Below are positions 1 through 8,628 of a DNA stretch of 64,000 nt, piece after piece (the stretch's first letter is position 1; each line of letters starts with the position of its first letter). The DNA comes from an uncultured Eubacteriales bacterium (GTDB taxonomy: Bacteria > Bacillota > Clostridia > Oscillospirales > Acutalibacteraceae): positions 62,001-126,000 of the forward strand of contig CAKSJY010000001.1 of NCBI GenBank assembly GCA_934464585.1. Reading direction: 5' to 3'. Made by a program: the position numbers and the translations under genes. Under the pieces are notes generated by a model. The model made no database searches. It was not told where the DNA came from and saw only the letters and a program-made list of their open reading frames with translations.

Positions 1-131
1 ATAAGATCCGGTTTTTCCCTTTCGATAGTGGGGAAAAAGTTATTTTCAATAAAATATTGCTGATCTTCAATCAGGGAATGCTTGCACAATGTTTTCCCTA
101 GGTGCCAATCGGAAGTATGCAAAATTTTCAT
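1..131 (-). CDS. sbcD: Exonuclease SbcCD subunit D (SbcD), N-terminal fragment
   Basis: Reading leftward from an ATG at 131, the first 43 codons give a protein beginning MKILHTSDWHLGKTL, which is the hallmark N-terminus of SbcD, the Mre11-like nuclease subunit of SbcCD that trims hairpins and double-strand ends. The SDWHLG block carries the first metal-binding Asp and His of the calcineurin-like phosphoesterase fold. The gene runs off the left edge, so its C-terminus and any sbcC partner are not visible. Its ATG overlaps the TGA of the upstream metallophosphoesterase gene (ATGA), so the two are probably translationally coupled. The identification rests on a short but very characteristic segment. 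Confidence 0.85.
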   Translation of the reverse strand, partial: MKILHTSDWHLGKTLCKHSLIEDQQYFIENNFFPTIEREKPDL

Positions 132-823
132 CGTCTAAAAAATCCTTTTTTAACAGGGGCTTCAACCGGGATAACATCAGAGAATACCGCTTGATGTCTT
201 GAGGTTATCTTTCTGTCGATATGCATACATCCGAAATACCATTTTTTAAAGCGTAGTTTTCTTTGGAGTTGATTTAAAAAGCTTTCAAGTGTGTTAATAG
301 AGTCATGCCCTCTATCGATAAGTTTTTTAATATCTAATGGAGGTTCGTGTGTGATAACATAGTCGACCTCTTTATCTACATTTTCTAAGTTTGCAAGGCA
401 TTGTTTCATTTCGTTAATATTTGGTAGTTCACGTTCCCACCATGTTCCTGCACTAAGACGATATTCCTTATCGGGACTTTCGCCACCGCCAAAAGCTAAA
501 ATTTTCTTTCCTTCAATATCAAAAATTTGCCCACGCATAAGGTGATATATATTTTCTGCGATTTTATGGGTTTGGCCGCCATGCCATTCGACAACAGGAT
601 AGCTCTCTAATAAATCAAAGTTTTCGTGCTTACCATCTATAAATAATATGGTGAATTTTTTGGTTGCTAACTTAGTTAATGTCCGTTTTTCCTCTGCACT
701 TCCATCCCAAATAAATCCAAAATCACCACATACGATGAGATAATCATCTTTTTTTAGCTTTTTAATACGTTTATCGTCAAATCGTTCTATTTCACCATGA
801 AGGTCTCCGGTTATATAAATCAT
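128..823 (-). CDS. Calcineurin-like metallophosphoesterase
   Basis: This 231-residue soluble protein has the metallophosphoesterase signature in order: GDLHG at residues 6-10, GD at 33-34 and GKHE at 64-67, where the family normally has GNHE. A later THEPP supplies a His ligand. It probably hydrolyses a phosphomonoester or phosphodiester, but the substrate is unknown. The ATG at 823 has a good GAGGAG ribosome site. Its TGA overlaps the sbcD start (ATGA), so it is the first gene of an operon with that nuclease. It is transcribed divergently from dacF across 824-941. The Asn-to-Lys change in the GNHE box may alter activity. Confidence 0.85.
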   Translation of the reverse strand: MIYITGDLHGEIERFDDKRIKKLKKDDYLIVCGDFGFIWDGSAEEKRTLTKLATKKFTILFIDGKHENFDLLESYPVVEWHGGQTHKIAENIYHLMRGQIFDIEGKKILAFGGGESPDKEYRLSAGTWWERELPNINEMKQCLANLENVDKEVDYVITHEPPLDIKKLIDRGHDSINTLESFLNQLQRKLRFKKWYFGCMHIDRKITSRHQAVFSDVIPVEAPVKKGFFRR

Positions 824-941
824 TTATAATTGACTCCTCTATCCTTATTTATACTAAATATTATTTGCCTTTAAGGTAAATATAGGGTAAACTTATACTA
901 GTTAATTACTTTTATAATAACACATCAAAGGGGAAATATCT

Positions 942-2258
942 ATGAGAAAAATATTAGCAATATCATTGTCGGCACTGATGATGATTTTAGGAGTGATGTC
1001 TCCTATTTCTGCAAGTGCTGCGACATTTAATATAGATTTTAATACAACAAGCGAGTCAATATCACTTGTTAACTTAGATACGGATTCTACAGTGTATGAA
1101 AAAAATCCTGATATGAAAAGAAGCCCGGCATCAATTACAAAAATAATGACATATATAATAGTAGCTGAAAATGTAAATGATTTAGAGGGTAGCAAAATAG
1201 CTATATCCCCAGATGTGATAGAAGAATTAAAGGGTACCGATAGTTTAATATCCAATATAAAGGAAGGAGAGACTTACTCTGCCTACCAATTACTTAATGC
1301 GTTAATGATATCCTCAGGTAATGATGCGGCCTTAGCACTTGCTCATTATGTTACAGGCGGAAATACTTCTGAATTTGTGAATATGATGAATAAAAAAGCT
1401 CAAGATTTAGGTTGTGACAATACTCACTTTGTAAATCCTCATGGTTTGTATGATGCAAAACAATACACAACAACAAATGATATGGTTAAAATAACTAAGT
1501 ACGCCTTAACAATGCCATATTTTAGCGAAATATCTAATAAAACAGTATCTTATGATTTAGACGATGAGTGGCCACTTGTAACAACTAATTCACTTATAGA
1601 CCCTATAAATGGTGGCAGTTATTATTATAGATATGCAAAAGGTATAAAAACAGGTCAGTTGGATGAAGCGGGATATTGCTTAGTATCTACAGCTATTAAG
1701 GGAGGATATACCTATTTATGTGTTGCTATGGGCGCACCGATAGATTCAAAGAATAAAAATGATATAAACGGTGCAATGGTAGATTCGAAGACTTTGTATA
1801 TGTGGGCGTTTAAAAATCTTGAAATAAAAACAGTACTTAAGTCTGAACAGCCGATAGGAGAATCAAATCTTAAATATGCATATAAAAAGGATAAGGTAAT
1901 GCTACAGCCGGAAAAGGATTTGTCTGCGGTGTTACCGATTGATGTTGAAATTTCCAGTATTCAAGTTGTTAAGGATTACCCTGACGAAATAGAGGCCCCG
2001 ATAAAAGAGGGCGAAAAGGTTGGAACGGCAACATTATATTATGCCAATGAACAGATAGCAACTATCAATGTTGTTTCCGGCGAAACGGTTCAAAGGAGCC
2101 AGCTTTTATATGCGATTGCACTGGCAAATAAGATAGTTACATCTAAAATATTTATCGCACTTGTTATTTTAATAGTAATATTATTTGTTTCCTACGCATT
2201 TTTAGTAGCAATACAAAATAGGCAAAAGGCTAAAAATAAAAGAAGATATAAAAGATAA
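942..2258 (+). CDS. dacF: D-alanyl-D-alanine carboxypeptidase (DacF/PBP5 type)
   Basis: The 438-residue protein trims the terminal D-Ala from peptidoglycan pentapeptides outside the membrane. A signal peptide ending near SASAA (residue 27) comes first. The three active-site motifs of peptidase family S11 follow: SITK (Ser64, Lys67), SGN (125-127) and KTG (235-237). A C-terminal beta-rich domain leads to one transmembrane helix around residues 400-422 and a basic tail, so it is anchored by a real TM rather than the usual amphipathic helix. The ATG at 942 is preceded by AAAGGGG. It is a single gene divergent from the metallophosphoesterase. The housekeeping versus sporulation (DacF) paralogue cannot be decided from sequence alone. 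Confidence 0.92.
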   Translation: MRKILAISLSALMMILGVMSPISASAATFNIDFNTTSESISLVNLDTDSTVYEKNPDMKRSPASITKIMTYIIVAENVNDLEGSKIAISPDVIEELKGTDSLISNIKEGETYSAYQLLNALMISSGNDAALALAHYVTGGNTSEFVNMMNKKAQDLGCDNTHFVNPHGLYDAKQYTTTNDMVKITKYALTMPYFSEISNKTVSYDLDDEWPLVTTNSLIDPINGGSYYYRYAKGIKTGQLDEAGYCLVSTAIKGGYTYLCVAMGAPIDSKNKNDINGAMVDSKTLYMWAFKNLEIKTVLKSEQPIGESNLKYAYKKDKVMLQPEKDLSAVLPIDVEISSIQVVKDYPDEIEAPIKEGEKVGTATLYYANEQIATINVVSGETVQRSQLLYAIALANKIVTSKIFIALVILIVILFVSYAFLVAIQNRQKAKNKRRYKR

Positions 2259-2291
2259 TAGCATTAAATCTATAGATTTGAAAATATTGGC

Positions 2292-2320
2292 TTGACATAT
2301 CAATTTGTGTTTAATATAAT
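2292..2320 (+). promoter_or_regulatory. Sigma-A promoter of greA
   Basis: TTGACA (2292-2297) and TATAAT (2315-2320) are separated by exactly 17 bp, a perfect match to the housekeeping consensus. It lies 47 bp upstream of the greA ATG and rules out the in-frame upstream start at 2292. Confidence 0.88.
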
Positions 2321-2366
2321 ACTATTGTTATACCGAAATTTACACACTAAAAAGGTGGTTTTATAT

Positions 2367-2840
2367 ATGCTTAAGCAAGTTTTTTTAACTGAAGAAGGTC
2401 TAAAAAAGCTCAAAGACGAGCTAGAAGAATTAAAAACAGTAAAAAGAAAAGAGATAGCAGAAAAAATAAAAGTTGCTTTATCATTTGGGGATTTATCGGA
2501 AAACAGTGAATATGATGAAGCTAAAAATGATCAGGCTATACTTGAATCAAGAATTCTATCAATAGAGACAATGCTTAAAAATGTTTCTATAATAGATGAA
2601 AATGAAATTAGTACAGAAAATATCCATGTAGGTTCAAAGGTTAAAATCCGTGATGTTGAGTTTGATGAAATTTGCGATTATAGAATTGTTGGATCTAATG
2701 AATCAGACCCGGATAATGGATTAATATCAGATGAGTCTCCAATTGGGGGAGCTTTGCTAGGACACAGTGTTGGTGATAAGGTAGAGGTTGAAGCACCGGC
2801 AGGAGTTATTGAGTTTGAAGTATTAGAAATATCCAGATAA
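2367..2840 (+). CDS. greA: Transcription elongation factor GreA
   Basis: This 157-residue protein stimulates RNA polymerase to cleave backtracked transcripts. It has the N-terminal antiparallel coiled coil (about residues 1-75, with the LSENSEYDEAKN tip motif holding the acidic residues that enter the secondary channel) and the C-terminal FKBP-like domain with the conserved P(I/L)GxALLG segment. Length matches the family. I place the start at ATG 2367 because it follows AAAGGTGG at good spacing and lies downstream of the strong promoter; an upstream in-frame ATG at 2292 overlaps the -35 box. It is followed by lysS, with a hairpin in between. Confidence 0.95.
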   Translation: MLKQVFLTEEGLKKLKDELEELKTVKRKEIAEKIKVALSFGDLSENSEYDEAKNDQAILESRILSIETMLKNVSIIDENEISTENIHVGSKVKIRDVEFDEICDYRIVGSNESDPDNGLISDESPIGGALLGHSVGDKVEVEAPAGVIEFEVLEISR

Positions 2841-2853
2841 ACTTATATTTATG

Positions 2854-2892
2854 CGGCGGGCAGAAGCAAAGGCTATTCTGTCCGTCTTTTAA
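2854..2892 (+). terminator. Hairpin between greA and lysS
   Basis: GGCGGGCAGAA pairs (with G-U pairs) with TTCTGTCCGTC and is followed by TTTT. It could be a weak terminator or an attenuator that sets the ratio of greA to lysS. Confidence 0.6.
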
Positions 2893-2914
2893 ATGAATTA
2901 GAGGGGAAATAAAG

Positions 2915-4861
2915 ATGAGCGAAAACAAAAAAGAAAATGTTGAAATGAATGGTCAAGATAGTTTAAACGAGCTTTTAAAAATAAGACGTGAAAAGCTTGC
3001 TGCATTAAAAGAATGCGGAGAAGATCCTTTTGAAATCACTGTATGCAATAGAGATACAATGGCAAAGGAAATAGAAGAGAGATTCGAAGAACTTGAAAAC
3101 AAGGACGTATCGATTGCCGGAAGAATTATGAGTTTCCGTGATATGGGTAAGGCAGCTTTTATGGATATACATGATAAAAGCGGGAAAATACAGGTTTACC
3201 TAAAAATAGATGACTTGGGCGAGGATGTCTATAAGAAAGTTTCAAAATGGGATATCGGAGATATCGTATCAGTAACTGGATTTGTGTTTAAGACAAGAAG
3301 AGGACAGATCTCTGTACATGCAAAAAGTGTTCAACTTCTTTCTAAATCGTTGCTACCTTTACCGGAAAAATTCCATGGCTTAAAGGATACAGACCTAAGA
3401 TATCGCCAGAGATATGTAGACCTTATTATGAATCCTGAAGTTAAGGATGCCTTTATCAAGAGAAGTATTATTATTAAAACAATAAGAAAGCATCTTGATG
3501 ATTTAGGATTTATAGAAGTTGAGACCCCTGTGCTTAATACAATACCTGGTGGGGCAGCTGCAAGACCTTTCACAACTCACCACAATACCCTTGATATAGA
3601 TCTATATTTGAGAATTGCTCCGGAATTATACCTAAAGCGTTTAATAGTAGGCGGAATGGAAAAGGTATATGAGATAGGTCGTTTGTTTAGAAATGAGGGC
3701 ATGTCTGTAAAGCATAACCCGGAATTTACTACTATTGAACTTTACGAAGCATACACAGACTATAATGGCATGATGGATTTAACTGAAGATTTAATTAATG
3801 AATGTGCAAGGGCTGTATGCGGTAGCGAAGTAATTACTTACCAAGGTGAGGAAATAAATCTTTCTAAACCATTCAGAAGGATTACAATGATTGACGCTGT
3901 TAAACAATATACAAATATAGATTTTGGCGAATTTATTGGTGACACTCAAAAGGCAAAAGAGTATGCAGACAAGTTTAAACTTGAATATGCAGACCACCAT
4001 ACATGGGGAGATATATTGAATCTATTCTTTGAAGAAAAGGTAGAAGAAAATCTTGTTCAACCAACATTTATATATGATTACCCGGTTGAGGTTTCACCAC
4101 TTACAAAGCGTAAAAAAGATGTACCTGAACTTGTAGAAAGATTTGAGCTTTTCGTAACAAGACGTGAATTAGCTAACGCATATTCCGAACTTAATGATCC
4201 AATTGATCAAAGAGAAAGATTTGTTCACCAAATGAAGCTTAGAGAAGCAGGTGATGATGAAGCAAATATGATCGATGAAGACTTCCTAACAGCTTTGGAA
4301 TATGGTATGGCACCAACAGGCGGTATGGGTATGGGAATCGATAGATTAGTAATGCTTCTAACAGATAGTGCATCAATTAGAGACGTAATCATATTCCCAA
4401 CAATGAGACCTTTGAATGATACAAATAAAAGAATTGATGTAAATTCTGGAAGTCAGGAAGAGCCTAAAGCTGAGCCTGAGAAAATTGATTTCTCTAAAGT
4501 AGAAATAGAGCCATTATTTAAAGATTTTGTTGACTTTGATACTTTTATTAAATCTGATTTTAGAGCTGTAAAGGTTCTTGATTGTGTTGCAGTTCCGAAG
4601 TCTAAAAAACTTTTACAGTTTACTCTGGATGACGGTACAGGTGAAAACAGGACAATTTTAAGCGGTATTCATGCTTATTATGAACCTGAAGAATTAATCG
4701 GAAAAACACTTATTGCTATCACAAACCTTCCACCGAGAGCTATGATGGGTATTGAATCTTGTGGTATGCTTATCAGTGCTGTTCACAGTGAAGAAGGAGA
4801 AGAAAAGCTTCATCTTTTGATGGTAGACAATCATATCCCGGCAGGCGCAAAGCTTTGCTAG
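2915..4861 (+). CDS. lysS: Lysyl-tRNA synthetase (class II) with C-terminal tRNA-binding domain
   Basis: The enzyme charges tRNA-Lys with lysine. An N-terminal OB-fold anticodon-binding domain (about 60-170) is followed by the class II core with motif 2 (FRNEGMSVKHNPEF) and motif 3 (GMGIDRLVML). The usual bacterial LysRS ends near residue 500. Here a linker of about 25 residues (EEPKAEPEK) leads to an extra domain of roughly 110 residues of the Trbp111/MetRS-beta/EMAP-II type (FIKSDFRAVKVLDC...KKLLQFTLDDG...MMGIESCGMLISA), which binds tRNA non-specifically in other synthetases. The full length is 648 residues. The ATG at 2915 has a GAGGGGAAA ribosome site. The lysine tRNA gene at 38024 would be its substrate. 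Confidence 0.95.
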   Translation: MSENKKENVEMNGQDSLNELLKIRREKLAALKECGEDPFEITVCNRDTMAKEIEERFEELENKDVSIAGRIMSFRDMGKAAFMDIHDKSGKIQVYLKIDDLGEDVYKKVSKWDIGDIVSVTGFVFKTRRGQISVHAKSVQLLSKSLLPLPEKFHGLKDTDLRYRQRYVDLIMNPEVKDAFIKRSIIIKTIRKHLDDLGFIEVETPVLNTIPGGAAARPFTTHHNTLDIDLYLRIAPELYLKRLIVGGMEKVYEIGRLFRNEGMSVKHNPEFTTIELYEAYTDYNGMMDLTEDLINECARAVCGSEVITYQGEEINLSKPFRRITMIDAVKQYTNIDFGEFIGDTQKAKEYADKFKLEYADHHTWGDILNLFFEEKVEENLVQPTFIYDYPVEVSPLTKRKKDVPELVERFELFVTRRELANAYSELNDPIDQRERFVHQMKLREAGDDEANMIDEDFLTALEYGMAPTGGMGMGIDRLVMLLTDSASIRDVIIFPTMRPLNDTNKRIDVNSGSQEEPKAEPEKIDFSKVEIEPLFKDFVDFDTFIKSDFRAVKVLDCVAVPKSKKLLQFTLDDGTGENRTILSGIHAYYEPEELIGKTLIAITNLPPRAMMGIESCGMLISAVHSEEGEEKLHLLMVDNHIPAGAKLC

Positions 4862-4882
4862 GAATTATATAATTAAGAATTA

Positions 4883-4916
4883 ATGGGCGAACCTATAAAT
4901 ATGGGATCGCCCATTC
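4883..4916 (+). terminator. Weak terminator-like hairpin after lysS
   Basis: AATGGGCGA pairs with TCGCCCATT across a loop of about 16 bases. The following T tract is poor (CTTAG), so termination may be partial. Confidence 0.5.
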
Positions 4917-4959
4917 TTAGAATAAAGAGGAATACAAGTAGAAATTTGGAGGGACATAT

Positions 4960-5451
4960 ATGCTTTGTTTAAGGGATGCAACGGAAGCTGATTTTGAACA
5001 AATTATGAAAATATACAAGTATGCTCAAGATTACATGATTCGGTCGGGAAATCCTGACCAATGGGCACATGCTTATCCAAATCCTGGTTTGATTAAATCG
5101 GATATTAGAAAAAACATTTGTAAAGTAATATACGATGAAAGTGGTATACATGGAGTATTCGCATTATTACAAGGTATAGAGCCAAACTATAAATACATTG
5201 AAAATGGCAGTTGGCTGAATGATGAACCATATGTTACAATCCATAGAATAGCTGGTGATGGAAAAGTACATGGTTTATTTCAATGTGCAATGGATTATTG
5301 TAAGGGTATTTCTCCAAATATCAGAATAGATACCCATGCTGATAATCTAATAATGCAAAGGCTAATCGAAAAGAATGGATTCACCAAATGCGGGATTGTC
5401 TATGTTGGTGACGGGTTCCCGGAAATTGCTTACCATTGGACAGCGTTATAA
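4960..5451 (+). CDS. GNAT-family N-acetyltransferase
   Basis: The 163-residue protein starts LRDATEADFEQIMKIY, the usual beta1-alpha1 opening of GNAT enzymes. It ends with the C-terminal motif in which a substrate-region NxxMQRLIEKNGFTKCGIVY helix-strand pair packs against acetyl-CoA. The substrate is not predictable. A GGAGG site lies 8 bp before the ATG. It is the first of a run of small transferase genes (to 8317), all on the plus strand, with gaps of 54-130 bp. Confidence 0.85.
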   Translation: MLCLRDATEADFEQIMKIYKYAQDYMIRSGNPDQWAHAYPNPGLIKSDIRKNICKVIYDESGIHGVFALLQGIEPNYKYIENGSWLNDEPYVTIHRIAGDGKVHGLFQCAMDYCKGISPNIRIDTHADNLIMQRLIEKNGFTKCGIVYVGDGFPEIAYHWTAL

Positions 5452-5505
5452 ACTTTGGTTTTTAAGGATACTGTGTAATCAAAATTTGCAGGAGGAAAAT
5501 AATTT

Positions 5506-6096
5506 ATGAATTTAAATGAACAAAAGCAACTTATATTAAGTGGAAAAATGTATAATGATTTAACTGATGAATTAGTAGCCGCACGTGAAAGTGTAGTGTT
5601 TTTGACAAATGAGTATAATGCAAGTTTTGGAAAACCATCGGAAATAAGGGAGTCTATTTTAAGAAAATTTTTGAAATCTGTGGGTAAAGGAGTTCATTTT
5701 GAACCAAATTTTCGATGCGAATTTGGTTATAACATATCCATTGGAAATAATTTTTACGCAAATTTTGACTGCATTATGCTGGATGGTGGCGGTATTGAGA
5801 TTGGGGATAATGTACTTTTTGGACCAAGAGTTGGAATTTATACTTCTAACCATGCGACAGATGCGTATGAACGTATTAATGGAGCATGCTACGCAAAACC
5901 TGTTAAAATCGGAAATAATGTTTGGATTGGAGCAGGGGTCCATATAAATCAAGGAGTGACCATAGGGGATAACACAATTATTGGTTCTGGGAGTGTAGTT
6001 ACAAAGGATATCCCGGCGAATGTGGTTGCAGCAGGAGTCCCTTGTAAAGTAATTCGAGAAATAACAGAGGCAGATAAAACTGGATATTGTCCGTAA
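5506..6096 (+). CDS. Maltose/galactoside-type O-acetyltransferase (left-handed beta-helix)
   Basis: This 196-residue protein belongs to the hexapeptide-repeat sugar O-acetyltransferases (Maa/LacA/NodL type). The N-terminal Mac domain opens with EKQ-like LNEQKQLILSGKMYND, and the rest is a left-handed beta-helix with hexapeptides such as IEIGDNV, VKIGNNVWIGAG and VTIGDNTIIGSGSVV. The acceptor-site His sits in the conserved YTSNHATDA segment. It would acetylate a sugar 6-hydroxyl, likely a detoxification step. AGGAGG lies upstream of the ATG. It sits in the accessory acetyltransferase run. Confidence 0.9.
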   Translation: MNLNEQKQLILSGKMYNDLTDELVAARESVVFLTNEYNASFGKPSEIRESILRKFLKSVGKGVHFEPNFRCEFGYNISIGNNFYANFDCIMLDGGGIEIGDNVLFGPRVGIYTSNHATDAYERINGACYAKPVKIGNNVWIGAGVHINQGVTIGDNTIIGSGSVVTKDIPANVVAAGVPCKVIREITEADKTGYCP

Positions 6097-6226
6097 CAAA
6101 TGATATAAACAAATTACTGGTGGTTGTGGCCTTTGAGAGAGGAGAGATCCTTTTTTCAAAGGGCAGTATCATAAATGTGATTGACGATCTTATAAACTAC
6201 AAATATAAGATAGGGGGTTACAGCAA

Positions 6227-6709
6227 ATGCAGGTAGAGATAGAAAAATATCAGGGTAATTATGACGATGAAATCACCAAACTTATATTATCAATTCAGAA
6301 TAATGAAGCGAAAATAAATTTGTCCTTAGAGGAACAACCGGATTTAAAGGACATTAAAAGTAGTTATCAACAAAACGGCGGAGAGTTTTGGATCGCCAAG
6401 CTTGGCGAAGAGGTAATCGGGACTATTGGACTGATGATGAAAGAAAATGATTGTGCAATTTTGAAAAAATTTTTTGTGAAATCAGAATATCGTTCAAAGA
6501 AAATTGGTTTAGCTTTGTATAAAAAGTTACTGGAATACGCATTGAATGCAAAGGTTAAACATATTATCTTGGACACTCCTTCAGTTGCGTGTGCATCACA
6601 TAAGTTTTACGAAAATGCTGGATTTCATAAAACAGATGTTGAGCATCTTCCAATTTCCTATGTTTATCCTGACCGCGATTCATTATTATATGTTCTTGAC
6701 TTGGATTAA
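6227..6709 (+). CDS. GNAT-family N-acetyltransferase
   Basis: This 160-residue GNAT protein shows beta4 (EEVIGTIGLMM), the acetyl-CoA pyrophosphate-binding region (VKSEYRSKKIGLALYKKLLEYA, a Q/RxxGxG/A variant) and the C-terminal motif HKFYENAGFHKTD. The family member and substrate cannot be named. An AGGGGG ribosome site precedes the ATG at 6227. The 130 bp gap before it holds no recognisable gene, so it is probably read through from the upstream transferase or has its own weak promoter. Confidence 0.85.
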   Translation: MQVEIEKYQGNYDDEITKLILSIQNNEAKINLSLEEQPDLKDIKSSYQQNGGEFWIAKLGEEVIGTIGLMMKENDCAILKKFFVKSEYRSKKIGLALYKKLLEYALNAKVKHIILDTPSVACASHKFYENAGFHKTDVEHLPISYVYPDRDSLLYVLDLD

Positions 6710-6838
6710 ATAAATTTAGGATGTTTTGTGCTATTTTAGATGAATAATAACTTTTGTAAAAGGGTAATATCATGATGAAATTGCTATTCTTTAGAGTAAG
6801 GAAAAGTACAGATCAAGGTAATTTGCGGAGGTAATACT

Positions 6839-7690
6839 ATGAAAACAATTCGATTATTATATCCTGACTATGTAAGTGGAGGATTAGACACATATTATTT
6901 CGGTGCAAATTTAATGGCACATATTTTGCCAAAGAATAAAAATCAAAAACTTATTCGTGTTGATATTGAACCACCAACAGAAAAAGAAGAAGATATAATA
7001 AATGGCATTTATGGAAAAGAATCTGTTTTGTATGGTATTCAAAATGCCATGCAGAAAATTAAAGCGGAGGATCCTGACAGGATCATTACTATTGGCGGAA
7101 ACTGTATAGTATCACAGGCACCTTTTGATTATTTGCATGGAAAATACAAGAATATAGGTATTATTTGGATTGATGCTCACCCAGATGTTTCGACACCAAA
7201 AGACGGCTACCCGAATGTTCATGCAATGGTATTGGGCTCTTTACTAGGACACGGTGCTTCGGATTTATCTGATTTGATGAAGAATTCAAAGTTTAAGCCA
7301 AATGAAATCCTCTATGTCGGTTTGCAAGGATTACATGATTATCAGCGGGCATTTTTAGACAATATGGGGATAAATTATAGAGTTCAAACAAAAGAGTTTG
7401 TTTCCAACGATGAAATTCAAGCATTTGCTAGTAACTTTGATCATGTTTTGGTTCATTTTGACATTGACGTACTTGATGAGCACCTTTTTCATTCTACGTA
7501 TTTTGCAAACCGAGAGTTAGTCGGAGATGGTTCAGGTGGAGGAAAAATGACAATAGAAAAGCTTTCGGAAATATTTCAGTGCATTCAGAAATGTTCGGAT
7601 ATTGTTGGTTTTACGATTGCAGAGTATCTTCCGTTTGATGAATACCGTTTGCACAAAATGTTTTCTGAAATTAAGTTGTTTAAAGATTGA
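6839..7690 (+). CDS. Arginase/ureohydrolase-fold protein with an altered metal site
   Basis: The 283-residue protein has the arginase-family motifs: an IDAHPD block (about residue 117) and DIDVLD (about 207) that provide Mn ligands, and a C-terminal IAEYLP, where typical arginases have E-x-P. The first motif, normally GGDHS, reads GGNCI (about residue 88), so the metal-binding His is replaced by Cys. It may hydrolyse a guanidino or amidine compound, or have lost that activity. GGAGG lies upstream of the ATG. It lies among acetyltransferases, which fits an accessory or detoxification island more than arginine catabolism. Confidence 0.85.
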   Translation: MKTIRLLYPDYVSGGLDTYYFGANLMAHILPKNKNQKLIRVDIEPPTEKEEDIINGIYGKESVLYGIQNAMQKIKAEDPDRIITIGGNCIVSQAPFDYLHGKYKNIGIIWIDAHPDVSTPKDGYPNVHAMVLGSLLGHGASDLSDLMKNSKFKPNEILYVGLQGLHDYQRAFLDNMGINYRVQTKEFVSNDEIQAFASNFDHVLVHFDIDVLDEHLFHSTYFANRELVGDGSGGGKMTIEKLSEIFQCIQKCSDIVGFTIAEYLPFDEYRLHKMFSEIKLFKD

Positions 7691-7705
7691 TAATGGGGAA
7701 AACTT

Positions 7706-8317
7706 GTGGAGGTGTTTATTATAAAAGGCAGAATTTTGGATGAGAAAAAAATAAATATACGTGTAGCTACTTTGGACGATGCACAGGACTTACTGAATAT
7801 TTATAGCTATTACGTAGAGCATTCCTCATTGACCTTTGAGTATGAGGTCCCAACCTTAGAGGAGTTTAAGGGCAGAATATCTAAAACCTTAGAATTTTAT
7901 CCCTATCTGGTTGCCGAGTTGGATGGCGAAATAATCGGGTATGCATATGCCGGACGTTTTCACCCGAGGGCAGCGTATGCGTGGGATGCAGAAATGAGTA
8001 TTTACTTGAAAAAAGATGTTCGTGGTCGAGGTATTGGAAGAAGTCTTTACCTTTTATTAGAAAATATTTTAAAAGAACAACATATTATCAAAACAATTGC
8101 ACATATTACGCTACCGGTGGACGAATACTCTGATTTTAACAGTATGCAGTTTCATGAGCATATGGGATATCACCTTGCGGGGCGTATTGATTATCTAGGA
8201 TATAAATTTGGCCGTTGGTATACCGGAACATATATGGATAAGTTGATTGGAACTCCGCTAGACAATATGCCGGAGGTATGTTCCTTTAATGAAGTAAGGG
8301 ATAAATTCGGTTTATAA
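7706..8317 (+). CDS. Phosphinothricin acetyltransferase-like GNAT protein
   Basis: The 203-residue protein resembles the Pat/Bar (phosphinothricin or methionine-sulfoximine N-acetyltransferase) branch of GNAT: IRVATLDDAQDLLNIYSYYVEHSSLTFEYE at the N-terminus, the conserved YAYAGRFHPRAAYAWDAEMSIYL core, and RGRGIGRSLY for acetyl-CoA binding. The likely role is detoxification of an amino acid analogue. A GTG at 7706 with GGGGA six bases upstream is the best start; a GTG two codons later is an alternative. A strong terminator directly follows and closes the run of genes. Confidence 0.85.
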   Translation: MEVFIIKGRILDEKKINIRVATLDDAQDLLNIYSYYVEHSSLTFEYEVPTLEEFKGRISKTLEFYPYLVAELDGEIIGYAYAGRFHPRAAYAWDAEMSIYLKKDVRGRGIGRSLYLLLENILKEQHIIKTIAHITLPVDEYSDFNSMQFHEHMGYHLAGRIDYLGYKFGRWYTGTYMDKLIGTPLDNMPEVCSFNEVRDKFGL

Positions 8318-8357
8318 AAAAAATACTCTACAAATTTCGGTTTGTAGAGTATTTTTT
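8318..8357 (+). terminator. Rho-independent terminator
   Basis: AAAATACTCTACAAA and TTTGTAGAGTATTTT form a perfect stem with a TTTCGG loop followed by T residues. It ends the transferase run on the plus strand and is symmetrical enough to work in both directions. Confidence 0.88.
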
Positions 8358-8628
8358 ATAAAATTTTCTTTTTTAGGGATAATTGGCGTCAAGAAAATGG
8401 GAGAAACGACAAATATAATAACAACTTGCATATTTTCAAGATAGATATGTAGTATATTATTTTTGCTTTTTCTCTTGTATTTTTTATTTATCAGTAGGGC
8501 TTACATGTGTGGTTGAGCATTAGCTAGAAACGATAAACATCGGAAAGCGGATTCGGTTTTTAACTTAGTACCGCTTCCAATTCCAATCTTATATTAAATA
8601 TTAGCTTATACAAACAGAATGTGTAACC
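8358..8628. other. Non-coding gap between the transferase run and the HTH regulator
   Basis: I see no gene here. An imperfect inverted repeat (GGAAAGCGG near 8542, CCGCTTCC near 8572) lies downstream of the minus-strand regulator and may be its terminator, but it has no clear T tract. Confidence 0.4.
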
